Source: Diaporthe sp. PMI_573 (lineage: Eukaryota > Ascomycota > Sordariomycetes > Diaporthales > Diaporthaceae). Taken from it: a stretch of 64,000 nt of DNA. The notes under the pieces are model-generated. The model made no database searches. It saw nothing but the letters and a program-made list of their open reading frames with translations, and was not told the origin of the DNA. A program made the translations under genes and the position numbers. Each line of letters starts with the position of its first letter. Position 1 is the stretch's first letter. Positions 46,801-57,289 of this stretch are shown here, one piece after another. The DNA lies in NCBI GenBank assembly GCA_021399435.1, contig JAJTUP010000025.1:248001-312000 (forward strand), written 5' to 3'.

Positions 46801-47347
46801 TGCTGACCGGTGAGCCGGACCAGACACTGATGTGGTTGCGTCCACGGCAGGAAATACGTAGTGCGGCAGATAAGGGCCGGTGTCAGTTCCCAGTAAGATC
46901 GCCGACGCCCAAATGCTCGGCGCGCGGAAATAATGGGGATAGTATCATCCGGCCGTGTTCGTGGAAGCTGGACATGGCCTCATTGTGATGTTCCAGAGTG
47001 AGACAGAGGCGTATAAGACGGTGAGGCGTAGACTGGGGCGTTTTTGAGGTGAGATAATTGCAGAATAAGAAAAGAAGCAGGGGTTGACACGTCAGGAGCA
47101 GGAAGGTTGTTCCGAGGTGGAAGAAGCTCTCAAGAGGAGCTTGGGATGAGCTCCGTAAGGACGAGAGGATTGCCCCTGCAAAGCCTGCTACACAGTAGTG
47201 CTGTGGAGGAAAGTGGTTATGTAAGCAGAGAGATGCCTGCCGGGAGCGGCTTCGATTTTTCGCGATGGCTTCGACCGCGCATCACTGCAATCTGCTGGCA
47301 GCTGTCTGCGTGCGATTGGTTCCAGCAGTCCCCCAACACACCTCACA
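43893..47347. other. 3.5-kb gene-poor region
   Basis: A G10 run at 43967-43976 and a T8-G12 run at 44791-44810 stand out. A plus ORF at 43998-44837 (279 codons) is compositionally odd, without ATG-proximal domain or homology I recognise, and is probably chance. No RNA gene or mobile element is supported. Confidence 0.5.
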
Positions 47348-48367
47348 ATGCCGCCAATCTCAAACCTGTGGGGCGCATGCCGCTCTATCGCCATACGATC
47401 AAGACGGCCAGTATGTCAGTCGCAACGACCTGCGATCGCCGCGATTGCACGACAGCTCTCCACCGACCCAAGAGCGCCGCGTTCGAATGAGATCCCCAAC
47501 ATACCCGGTGCCAAGGGAGGAGTGGCTTCCGGCCTTCCAACACCGCCGTCTTCGGATAACGTCAGAGAAGAGGATGTGCAGATGCGGGAGATGACACCAA
47601 AAGAGCAGGCCCTGACGAGGCTGGAGCTCACGGCGCTGGGCCTGAACCCCTTCGACAAGGGCCTCAGCGGGCTCAAGTTCGGGGAGCCAGACATACCCAT
47701 GGGCAAGCTGCACGAGACGAAACTCCACATGCAGCACCGCTACGAGGAGGGTATACTACAGTTCACCAAGCTGCTCATGCGCGATGGCAAGCTGAGCAAG
47801 GCACAGAGGGTCAGTGGTCTACCCTATCCCGGTCCTGGCGCGAGGGGCAGCTACGGCGATGGGAACAAGCAGACGAAGTGATTTGGGGACCAGCGAAGCT
47901 AACGAGTGCAACAGGACATGGCAATGATCCTCAACTTCCTCCGAACGTCCCCAGCGCCCAAGATCAACCCGCAGCGGCCGCTGCTGCCCGGGTCCCCGCC
48001 GCCCGAGCACCTACCCCTTAACCCGAACCTGTACGTGATGCTCGCCGTGGACTCGGTCGCGCCGCTGATCCGGATCCGTGGGTTCACGGGCCTGGCTGGT
48101 GGTGGTAAGGCGCTGGAGGTGCCGGTGCCGATGTCGAGGCGGGCGCGGCGGCGGACGGCGTTCATGTGGATCATGGACGTGGTGGAGAAGAAGACTTCGA
48201 TGGGGTCCGGCAAGAAGATGCTGGCGCACCGGATCGGCGAGGAGATCGTGGCGGTGGTCGAGGGCAAGAGCACGGTGTGGGACAAGAGGAACCAGGTGCA
48301 CAGGCTGGGCACGAGTGTCCGGGCGAACCTGAACTCGCCCGCCCTGATGAAGAGGAGGATCGCCTAG
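47348..48367 (+). CDS. RSM7: Mitochondrial small-subunit ribosomal protein uS7m
   Basis: Exons 47348-47809 and 47915-48367, joined by a 105-nt phase-0 intron (GTCAGT...CAACAG, branch GCTAAC). The N-terminus is Arg/Ser-rich without acids (MPPISNLWGACRSIAIRSRR), a mitochondrial presequence. The S7 domain follows: HMQHRYEEGILQFTKLLMRD, GKLSKAQRDMAMILNFLRTS, and the conserved C-terminal block VPVPMSRRARRRTAFMWIMD, GSGKKMLAHRIGEEIVAVVE, GKSTVWDKRNQVHRLGTSVR. It binds the 3' domain of 15S/mt-SSU rRNA and is needed for subunit assembly. The length (304 aa) is normal for filamentous fungi, and no paralogue or damage is seen. The donor GTCAGT is weaker than usual but the homology across the join is clear. 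Confidence 0.93.
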
Positions 48368-50244
48368 ACGCTGGTTGCAGCTGGAGTGGTTTACGCATTG
48401 CATGACGGGTGCAGTGGCCTGCCCACGGGGTTGTTTGACTGCTACCTGGTATATACTGAAGCGGGCATGCCGAATCAAGCAACTGGGTCGTGTATCGGGG
48501 TAAAAGCGGCTGGCAAGCTGGCCGACTGTAGATGTATGATTGTAGAATTCCTAAGTCCACTACCTATCTATCTAGTGGTCTGAAATGCAACGGCATATTG
48601 GATGGACATACCCGTCATTCGACCAGCCGCCATGTGTTTTGACTCGAGGTGCAGGCCGCGCTGGTCCCAACTAGATGCTGTTCCGAATCATGGCCAGAAT
48701 AATGTCTCGTGCCTCAGGTGATCTTGTCGTTGCAGCAAATGTCTGGGCAATTGTCATAATGTTAATCTGCCCGTGCTTGTTTCGATATATATGTGTCATG
48801 ACATGCAGACTTGGCCGTCGGGTCGTCGGCCGTCAGGATTAATGGACCCTTCGTGCACTTATTCGCGGTGCAGGGGCAGGGATTGAGAAATGTCGGGGAT
48901 CGTCCACAAGATCAACCTTGAACGTAGCGGGTTGGCGGGGTCCTCGTCAGTGTTGTGTGGGGCAGCGCTTAAGGCCCAGAAGACTCGAAAGACCACGGGA
49001 GACCGAGATACAGGTGCCAGGGCCCCATACTCTGCCTGCCCCTTTGTGGTTCCTGGGGGACTTGATTTAGGCTCCTGGCTTGTGATACGTCAGGGCGGAT
49101 AGGCAGTACAGTAAACAACACAGAAGGACGTTGACGGACATGAAGTGAAGTAGGAACAACGCTGTTTTCGAGGGCACATCAATAAACAAGTTGGGCCAAT
49201 TCTGGTCTGAGCTTGTTCATTTCCCACAGCTGCCCAAGCGGAGTATGGCAGGTACTGGGGGAAAACTGTAGAGACGATACCGTTTTCTGTACGGAAAACA
49301 CCCCAAAAGGGAGGGAGCAATGCCACATGTTGAGCACTGATCATTGCCGCAGCCTAGCGACCCCGGCTAAAAAGCCGAATGAAGGAAGCCAATGAACAAC
49401 AAACATCGTAATTGAAGACAGCAGCCGACTTTGGCAGACATCTGTGCTCATTCTGTCCTGTCCTGTCCTGTCCACCTCCTCTGGTACTGTTAGAGGGCAT
49501 AGACAATCGGAGGTAAAAAGACAATCCATCGAGGGGCAGACGGAGAAAAGACCAGGACTTTGCATCATCTCGGCCCACCACAGCCCACCACAGGCGCAGC
49601 AGAAACACCACAAGGAGCTTCCCCTCCTTTCCGTCGATCGTCGGCCGCGCCAAAGACTTGGCGCAAGGTCAGACCTCTACTACCAGCCCGCCAGCCCACT
49701 CCACGCCCACTCGCCCACGCCTACACCGTCTCTGTCTCCGACTGTTGCTGCGTACCCTCACCCAGCGCCGGCGGCAAACCCAGACTTGGCGACCACTCCT
49801 CTTGGCAACCCGACCGGGCCACCCTCCGCTCAGCGCCATGACTTGAAGGAACACCATTCAAGCCCGTTGCATCGTCCCGCCTCTTCTTCCCCCCCCCTCT
49901 GTTGACACACAATGCTGTTGGATCTTCTCCCTGGCCTTGAATCCTGCACACAACCACGCCAGCAAATCATCCCACGCTAGACTCGAACCTTGCCATACCT
50001 GCCATACCTGCCGTACCTTACCTCTACAGTTACAATACCACACGTTCTAGGTCGAGCATCACCGCCAGCCTCTTGCGCAACGACGTAGATCTTGGCAACC
50101 ACCTGCCGTTGGGTGACCTCTGGCGCCGTCCTCTACTCCTGCGACCAACACGTCCCGTCGTCCTCCCACGCCGAGCCCGTTCGCACTCGACTACCTGTCC
50201 CACCCGATCACAATCGAAACGAAACACTGGGCCCCTCCCCCAGA
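48368..50244. other. Intergenic region and long C-rich leader of the USP gene
   Basis: Contains a pentanucleotide TGTCC repeat (about 49453-49475), a C9 run (49889-49897) and a short tandem CCATACCTG repeat (about 49993-50020). From about 49600 the plus strand is C-rich and pyrimidine-biased, typical of a long fungal 5' leader. No gene is supported at 48400-49600. Confidence 0.5.
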
Positions 50245-53021
50245 ATGTCTCATCCACACAAAGTAATGTCTATGGAGGCGGCCCTGGAGGAGGAGAGGCG
50301 CGAGGTTGAGGCTCTCATTGCCGCCAGGAACCGTCCTCGCCCGCCCAGCGCTCTCAGTGCCGTTCGCTCCTCCTCCCCTTTCACTCCTCGGTCGCCCGTC
50401 AGGAGCATGCTAGACATAGGTGAAGATGACTCTTTCCTACATGGCCAGTATGACCAGGTATTAGGCCATAAAGTTGACAGCCTCGTTCATCGCGTAGGTC
50501 CCATGAAAAGCATGCTAGATGTAGACGGTCCGCCTGCCGCCCCCGTCAGGAGTATGCTCGATATGCACAGCCCCCCGACATCTGCTTCGTCTGGCAAGCA
50601 AGTCTTCAGCACCCCGTCCTCGCCCGTGCTGGCTTCCAACCAGCTAGCCCGCGCCGCCAATGCCTCCCACCCCAGGCACATGTCCGATGTCGCGTCGAAA
50701 CCAGTGGGGTTTGGCCCGCGCTCAGACGGCAACCGCGACCTCACATCCGAGTACCAGTTCTCCGACATCATCACGAGCAATACCGGCCATGCGGGCCTGC
50801 CAAAGCGGGCGTCGCAGGGCAGCAAAAAGACGCCCCAGCCTCCTTCCGCCATGTCACACCTTGTACGCGGTGGTGATGTCAGCAGGATACCGCTCCCCGG
50901 CGACACAAGGGGTCGCCACTCCATCGCAGGGCCTGGAATGCGGATTGGGAGCAAGTCGCGGTCTCCTCACTCCCGCCTCGGCATACGGTCGAGCTCGCCT
51001 GCCGCCGGCCTGCTGTCGGGCAGGCACCTCAGCCCGGCAGGAAGGGCCTTTGTGGAGGAGACATACGGCGTGGACATGAGCAACGCATACCGCAGGCTCT
51101 CAGACGCAAACCTCCTTCGGTCTGGCGGCTCCCTTGCCGAGATTGGGCGCAGGAAGAAGAATGACGACAACCCTGACGGGGGCAGGCTGGCTAAGGACTA
51201 CCTCACTCCCGACGGTGACGACCTGTACGACGATAGCAGCGACGACCAGGATGATTCGAACGCCGAGGAAGGAGAGCGTGGCCGCAAGGCGGCCAGAAGC
51301 TTCGACCCGCTGTCGCCTGACTCTGACAAGGCAGGAGCGAAGACGGACAGAGCAGCACTGAGCTTGTTGGCAGCTGCTGAGGAAGAACGTAAGGATAAAC
51401 ATCCCCCTCGCACCCTTCGCTCTTGGACCAAACCAAAACAAAACATCAACATCCCATTCTTTTGCATGCACGAAAACATCATACACCCATCCATTACAGT
51501 TGAGATTACCATACCGCATTCGCTTTGTTGCATTTGACAGCAGTCCTTTCATTTCCAGTTTTACTCCGTCTCAGATCAGCACCTAGACTTCTTCCCTGCA
51601 CCTCAATACCCATCATGATGCCCACATTTGAAGGCACCCTTTTCATGCCTCCGGCGGCCAGGAACTGCCCTCTCCCCTTGCAACGACCCGAGGAATGGGG
51701 CGCGAGAAGCGTTCACACGCCCGCTGGAGAAGGTCGCAAGATGCCGGGTAGGTCGAGGAAGATGTGCTCGAGACCAGATGCAGTCCTTCGAGCTTCAGCT
51801 CTCCTCGCCCCTTGCTGAGTTCATGTGCCAAATGGCACAACGATGAAATCCTACCTCGTGGCTATCATCCTTCCAGACCGCTTCATCGAAAGTTTTGCAT
51901 CTCGATTGATCAGAGTCTTCATTCTAACAAGCACCACACAGGCATCGAAGTTGCGAAGAAGAACCCCCATGTCAAGTACCAGTACCGGTCACTCTTGGAC
52001 GATCCCCAAATCACAGTCACCGGCCCTGCTGGGCAGACCGAGAAGCCAAAGTCCTCAAAGGCGTCCGCGATACACCCTGCAACAAGCTTCGACGATGGCC
52101 CGCCCTCGGGGGCCAGGACTCCAATGGACTCGGACACCGAGGCTGATCTCACCGACATCAGGCGCGCACAAAAGCTTTCCCTTTTCCAGACCCCCATCAA
52201 GGACACGCCCAATGCTGCCCGTGCCCTGCGCATCATCTACCGTGGTGACTGGCGAAAGGTCGCCCAGGAAGCAAAGGAGGAGCAGAGAACCCTGCGCAAG
52301 TACATTGTTGCATCTGACCTCAGTGACGAGGCAACGCATGCCCTCGAGTGGGCTGTTGGAACAGTCCTCCGTGATGGCGACACCATGATCTGCCTCTACT
52401 GCGTCGATGAGGAGGCCGGCATTGCCGGGGCTGACGATGCGAAGTCGGTCAAAGACCAAGGTGCTGCACTAAACGTGGTTGCCGACAGCAAAGCCCCCGT
52501 CACGCCTGGTGGAAGCACCCTGGACCTGCATAGAGCTGATCAGAGTTCGGAGTCCTTGGCAACGCCCATCAAATCGAAAGCGGAGGAAGAGCGGCACAGG
52601 GCCGTTCAGGACATCACAGACAGGGTGGAGAGGCTTCTCCGCAAGACGAAGCTGCAGGTCCGAGTCATCGTCGAGGTCTTGCAATGCAAGAATCCGAAGC
52701 ACCAGATCCTGGAAATCATCGATGTTGTCAGCCCTACCCTTGTTGTCCTGGGGAGTAGGGGACAGAGCGCACTGAAGGGGTAAGTTGCCACAGTCCATCC
52801 ATTTCAAACCTCACACATGAAGGAATCGAGGCTAACAAATCGTGCGCAGCGTGATCCTTGGCTCATTCTCTAACTACCTAGTGACCAAGAGCTCCGTCCC
52901 AGTGATGGTCGCCCGCAAGAAGCTCCGGAAACAGTCCAAGTACAAGAAGCTCTCGATGACGCAGGTCAACAACATCAGCAGCCCCATGGCGAGGACGCTC
53001 GCGAATGCCAAGATAGACTAG
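50245..53021 (+). CDS. Universal-stress-protein (UspA) domain protein, 717 aa
   Basis: Exons 50245-51388, 51942-52779 and 52850-53021 sum to exactly 718 codons. Introns are 553 nt (GTAAGG...CACACAG) and 70 nt (GTAAGT...GCGCAG). The N-terminal about 380 residues are disordered, with repeated RSMLD motifs (SPVRSMLDIG, GPMKSMLDVD, APVRSMLDMH) likely to be short binding motifs or phosphosites, and an acidic patch YDDSSDDQDDSNAEEGE. The USP domain begins at RTLRKYIVASDLSDEATHAL, continues with DGDTMICLYCVDEE and VRVIVEVLQCKNPKHQILEI, and has the nucleotide motif GSRGQSALKGVILGS (G-x2-G-x9-G-S), so it should bind ATP. The tail is basic. The start could lie further upstream in the open frame (50092). 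The stop is TAG, with the frame continuing (see next entry). Confidence 0.9.
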
Positions 53022-53915
53022 AAGTCTGGCGGAATCGGTGGCCTGAATGGGTCAGTAGACATCCAACTGAGGGGAGGTCTCGAGCCCGGTACGCCCCGGT
53101 TGAAAAGCTTTGGGAAGTCCATCAAGAAGCTGCTAAGTCGCTCTGAACGTGATGATAATGGTGGAGAGCCGGATCCACCAGCACCTGGTCAACAGCCTGG
53201 CGGACAGCCAGGCTCGGGAGAATCGTCTGAAGCGCAAGCCGAACAACCAAGCCCCGGGGAATCGTCTGGAGCGCAAGCCGAACAACCAGGCCCGGGAGAA
53301 TCGTCTGGAACGCAAGCCGAACAACCAGGCTCGGGAGAATCAGCTGGAACGCAAGCCGAACAGCCAGCCTCGGGAGAATCAGCTGGAACGCAAGCCGAAC
53401 AACCAGGCTCGGGAGAATCAGCTGGAACGCAAGCCGAACAACCAGGCTCGGGAGAATCAGCTGGAACGCAAGCCGAACAACCAGGCCCGGGAGAATCGTC
53501 TGGAACGCAAGCCGAACAACCAGGCTCGGGAGAATCAGCTGGAACGCAAGCCGAACAGCCAGCCTCGGGAGAATCAGCTGGAACGCAAGGCTCAGGCTCA
53601 AGCCAGCCCCCCCCGGCCGCCCCGGCCCCCCCGCCGGTTAACGATGACGAAGAATCAATCCATAGATTGCGAAAGCTGCGGAAACGCCTGTGGGAAGGCA
53701 CCCTCGAAATCGCTAAAGGCGCCATTGAAATCGCTAAAGCACGCAGAATCCGTTATTCAGCGGCATACCGCGTATATCAGTGGAGGGTGGATCGTGACAC
53801 CTCAGTGTACCGAGAATATCACGCTATAGACCTCGATGACAAGCTCAACGCTATCTTAGGCATCCACAGCCAGCAGGACCCGAGGTGGCAGCGACGCCTC
53901 GCAACTCTACCCTAA
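53022..53915 (+). other. 297-codon Met-less ORF in frame behind the USP stop codon
   Basis: From the TAG at 53019-53021 the same frame is open for 297 sense codons to the TAA at 53913-53915 and contains no methionine, so it has no AUG of its own. At 53100 the frame reads TTG followed by KSFGKSIKKLLSRSERDDN, which looks like a protein N-terminus whose ATG became TTG. A 39-bp repeat codes for about ten PGSGESAGTQAEQ units. The end (NDDEESIHRLRKLRKRLW, EGTLEIAKGAIEIAKARRI, YQWRVDRDTSVYREYHAIDL) looks like a real folded domain of unknown type. Options are stop readthrough of the USP gene, an unseen splice joining it to upstream sequence, non-AUG start, or a gene that lost its start codon. The repeats leave other frames and both strands open too, so frame choice relies on the C-terminal domain. 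Confidence 0.55.
53208..53588. repeat. 39-bp tandem repeat, about 9.8 units
   Basis: The unit is 13 codons long (PGSGESAGTQAEQ in the frame that continues the USP gene). Units 3-5 and 8-10 have the same order of variants (GP, GS, AS), which suggests a 117-bp block duplication. Because 39 is a multiple of three and the unit lacks stops, several frames on both strands stay open; those ORFs are shadows. Confidence 0.92.
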
Positions 53916-54990
53916 CCGGAACACTTGGTCGGGGAGGCGCCGGAAGTGCGTGCGTGGCGACTCAGGAGAATGCAGAGGCGTCTCGAAAGGGACTTCGAAA
54001 TCCTTTACCTCGCCACCAGACCTCCTCTCCTGAGGAACATGCATGGACACTAATTTCACCACATGGCAGAGGGCCCACTCTCCACTCAGTCTTGTTTAGC
54101 GTGAGGAATCGGTTTGCAAAGTGCTGGTGACTTTGATTGTTTTCATTTTTCTTTTCGGCTCATGGTTTTTCGGTTTCATACATTTCAACGTCCAGCGAGA
54201 TCATTGATACCTCAGCCGTAGTTTAATACAAGAGTTTGTCTTGGTTCAATTTCACAGGTTGTTGTTTCGTGTCTGTTGTCAATGCTGTGTGTGATACTAC
54301 TCGCCCCTTTCCGTGGAGTCGTGGGCTTGGGTTTGTACGACGATTTTGGCCACCACCCGAAAGGAGGTTGCTGCGGACCCAAGTCATGAAAGCACTTTCA
54401 TGGACACCCAGTGTGATGGCGAAAGGTGAACTTAGTGTTCTGCTTTGATATGGAAGTATATCGGCAGGTGAACAGCGGCTTTCGAAAGCCCCTTGGCAGA
54501 CATGCCTACAGACCTGTTGCTCGTTGTCCTCTCCGCTCGAGACGGACGTGTATTCCTAGAAACAAGAATGGACTTCTTTCCAGGGTCGCCCTTGTCTTTG
54601 GTGTTGCTTGTTCCCTGACGAAACACCCAGAACAAAGAACAGCTACGGAGATTGTCTTTGTGGTTTCGACTCGGCTTTGTGTTATCTACCCCCACGGGCT
54701 TTCAACGGAATAACAATGCCTTGTATAAGGCGGGGGGAGGGGGTAATCTAAATCGGGATACATACTGTCCTGCCCTCTCGCCCTATAATTGTAGGCTGGT
54801 GTGTCTCTCACAACTTCACCGTGATCCTCATTCCACATCCACATCTTTCCAACCAAGATCGTTTCATCCTGTACCGGCGAGTAATTTGCTCCTACAAAAA
54901 CAAACAGTCCACAGGTAAATTACCGGCCGGGCCACGTTTACCCAAACAAATCATCGAGCAAGAGCCCCAACCAGCACTGACATATCCACC
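53916..54990. other. Intergenic region with TATA-like site
   Basis: GTATAAGG at about 54723-54730 lies 260 bp before the next ATG and is a reasonable TATA box. Only short overlapping ORFs elsewhere. Confidence 0.5.
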
Positions 54991-55983
54991 ATGAGAGGAG
55001 CAGACCTGAAGAAGGGTTTCTTCCGCGGTATGTCCAAGGCCGCATCCTTCGTCATGAAGTGCATCATGCTGATCCTCGGCGCGATCCTCAAGTCGGCGGG
55101 GCGGGCCTGGTCCTGGGCTGACTACCACCAGCAGCAGCAGCAGCAGCCCGGAGACGACGACGTCGCCTTCTTGCGTGATCTGGAATCTGGTGACCCGGAC
55201 CGCGAGCGCGAGCGGGACAGGCCTGGGCGTGAGGGTGGTGGTGAGCAGGATCGAGGGATGTCGCCGCTCCCTGATGAGGATGATGTTTATGACAACCCCT
55301 GGTGGAAGAACTCTTTGGACTCTCCGGTGGGTGCTAGGTCTGTTCACGCGCCTAGCCTGGATGGAGATGGCCCGCGGGGCCTGGATGCTCTTGATGACGA
55401 CGAGCTGACGCACCCTGATGCGTTTGATATCGACCCTGAGGATGGGGAGAATCCGTTCATGGAGCCCACGCCGGAGCTCACACCTGTGCCCAATCCGTAC
55501 GCGGACCTTGTTCCCCTGCGGGCGATATCCACCCTCGAGCTGGACGTTTACGAGGCCGATGACGAGCACGAGGACGAGACCGGGGATAACGGAGTGACCC
55601 CAATCGCCGCCGGGGACTTTGCCGCCGCCGCGGCCCCGGACTCGGACTCGGACTCGGACTCGGCGGCCTCATTGACCGCAGCCCCCTCGCCCGCCGTGGC
55701 GCCGGAAAAGGTCTCGCCGGCTCCCTTTGTCTCCGATGTGCCGCTGCCGGGTTGGCTTATCTCCCACAAGGCAACAGCCGGCCCCAGGGCACCGCGCTTC
55801 ATCGAGGAGGATGTTGACGGCCTGACCATCGCGCCGCCGGACCTTGATTTCGTCGCTGGGCAGCACGAGCTGCTTGAGCGTGCTCCTTTCAGGATGGCTA
55901 GGGGAAGCACTTGGTCTTCTGGGCAGGACGGTGGTGAGACCAGGGGGCCTTCTAGGCGTAAGGCTGCGCGAAATTCTATCTGA
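54991..55983 (+). CDS. Acidic orphan protein, 330 aa, single exon
   Basis: Starts at ATG 54991 in a good context (CCACCATGA). The first 45 residues are basic with a hydrophobic stretch (SFVMKCIMLILGAILKSAG), a possible membrane anchor. A short polyglutamine (CAG repeat at about 55128-55146) follows, then a long acidic, Pro/Asp/Glu-rich body with DEDDVYDNPWWKNSLD and an AAAAAPDSDSDSDSAAS run from a GACTCG hexamer repeat (about 55638-55662). The C-terminus turns basic (RGPSRRKAARNSI). I do not recognise a family. The codon use is GC-rich and even, with no frame damage. It may be a peripheral membrane or trafficking protein, but that is a guess from the N-terminal helix. Confidence 0.7.
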   Translation: MRGADLKKGFFRGMSKAASFVMKCIMLILGAILKSAGRAWSWADYHQQQQQQPGDDDVAFLRDLESGDPDRERERDRPGREGGGEQDRGMSPLPDEDDVYDNPWWKNSLDSPVGARSVHAPSLDGDGPRGLDALDDDELTHPDAFDIDPEDGENPFMEPTPELTPVPNPYADLVPLRAISTLELDVYEADDEHEDETGDNGVTPIAAGDFAAAAAPDSDSDSDSAASLTAAPSPAVAPEKVSPAPFVSDVPLPGWLISHKATAGPRAPRFIEEDVDGLTIAPPDLDFVAGQHELLERAPFRMARGSTWSSGQDGGETRGPSRRKAARNSI

Positions 55984-57289
55984 TTTTTTGTGTGGTGGCC
56001 TCTTGGTGAGAGGCCATCTTGGTGAGATCTGTGAGGCTGTCCGTTCTGGCTGCCGTGGAGGAATGGGTAGTCTGTTCACGGCCATTGACATTGTCGATAT
56101 TAATTCATTTCTTTTGTCGTTGAGTTCTGGCTTGCTTGTTGGTTATTAGATTGCATTTGAGCGCTGGTATACGGCGAGTATAGTTTTGGAATAGGAATCA
56201 TTCAGGACAGTGGGAAGAAAAGAACTTGTGATGTCATTCCGTAAGGTCGAACATGGTGATTCTGAGACTGTCTCGTAATATAGATTACTGTTCCTTTTCA
56301 TGCCCGATGCCTACGGCCGCAGGTAGGAGAAGACATGTGGCGGACCTGTCAGCTTGACCAAATCACGCGTGTCATGACGCCGTCCAAACTTGGGCGAGGG
56401 AAGATAGTGTTATGTCTTCTCATGGTGATTTCCAGCTCTCTTCTCTACTTCCGTGGATGTAGCTTTCTCATCTTCGCCCTTTTTTGGCAGTGGCATTTGA
56501 AATGCAGTATCGAACAGACTTGCTCATGGAATGGTGAGGAAGCTTGCTTGTTTGCTTCGCATAATTCATGCGTTCGGCGGTTCCGAGCTGGCAATCACTC
56601 GCTGAGCCGAGCATCATAAGAATGAGGCGGCATTTGCAGAATAATTTAGACTCCACAGATAGGCTGACCTGGGCGTGTACAAATTTGCGGATATCCTGAC
56701 CACTTGCAACCACCACGTAAGTGTCGAGTACAAAGGATACCGGATCTGTTTGGCAAGTCTACCTAGTACTTCTTTAATCTGGTACCTCTATCACAAAATT
56801 TTTCAAGTAAGGTTATCAAACCACTGACATTGCCGCAATCACCTACCAGTCAGAATATGCATGGAGTTGAGAATTCCTTCGAGGCTTAGTGTCGAAGCCT
56901 CCGGCCCAGCTGTGGTGTCTTCAGTTGTCTTCGCCCCTATCCTGTCCCACGGGCCACGACATATAAGTGTAAAAAGTAGTAATCCGGATCATCCGCTGCT
57001 GTGCAGGAGTCCTCGAGCTAAGACGGCCGCTGCGTGACCCAGTCTGCCTCGAGTTGGCGGTGTATGGTCATGTTCGTACGACATATGGACTGTGGCAAGG
57101 TTCATTTTCGCAGGACAGCCAGTAAGACGTGCAACTTTAGTATCTCTGAGCTGGAAGCCACCATTGCTGATCAAAAGCGGGGTAAGCCTGATATGACTGG
57201 GAAACAATGCTTCAGGTTGGTATTCATATATGTCGGTGCTCCAAGATGGTCATGCAGGAAGTTTTCCCATCAAGCACATCAACCTCACA
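55984..57289. other. Gene-free stretch before the intact HET gene
   Basis: 1.3 kb without an ORF above about 95 codons and no recognisable domain. It contains the 3' flank of the acidic gene and the HET promoter. Confidence 0.5.

Noticed and set aside
53122..53829. Long ORFs in the other plus frame and on the minus strand across the 39-bp repeat
   Set aside because: They exist only because the repeat unit is 39 bp and lacks stops. Outside the repeat they have no domain-like sequence.
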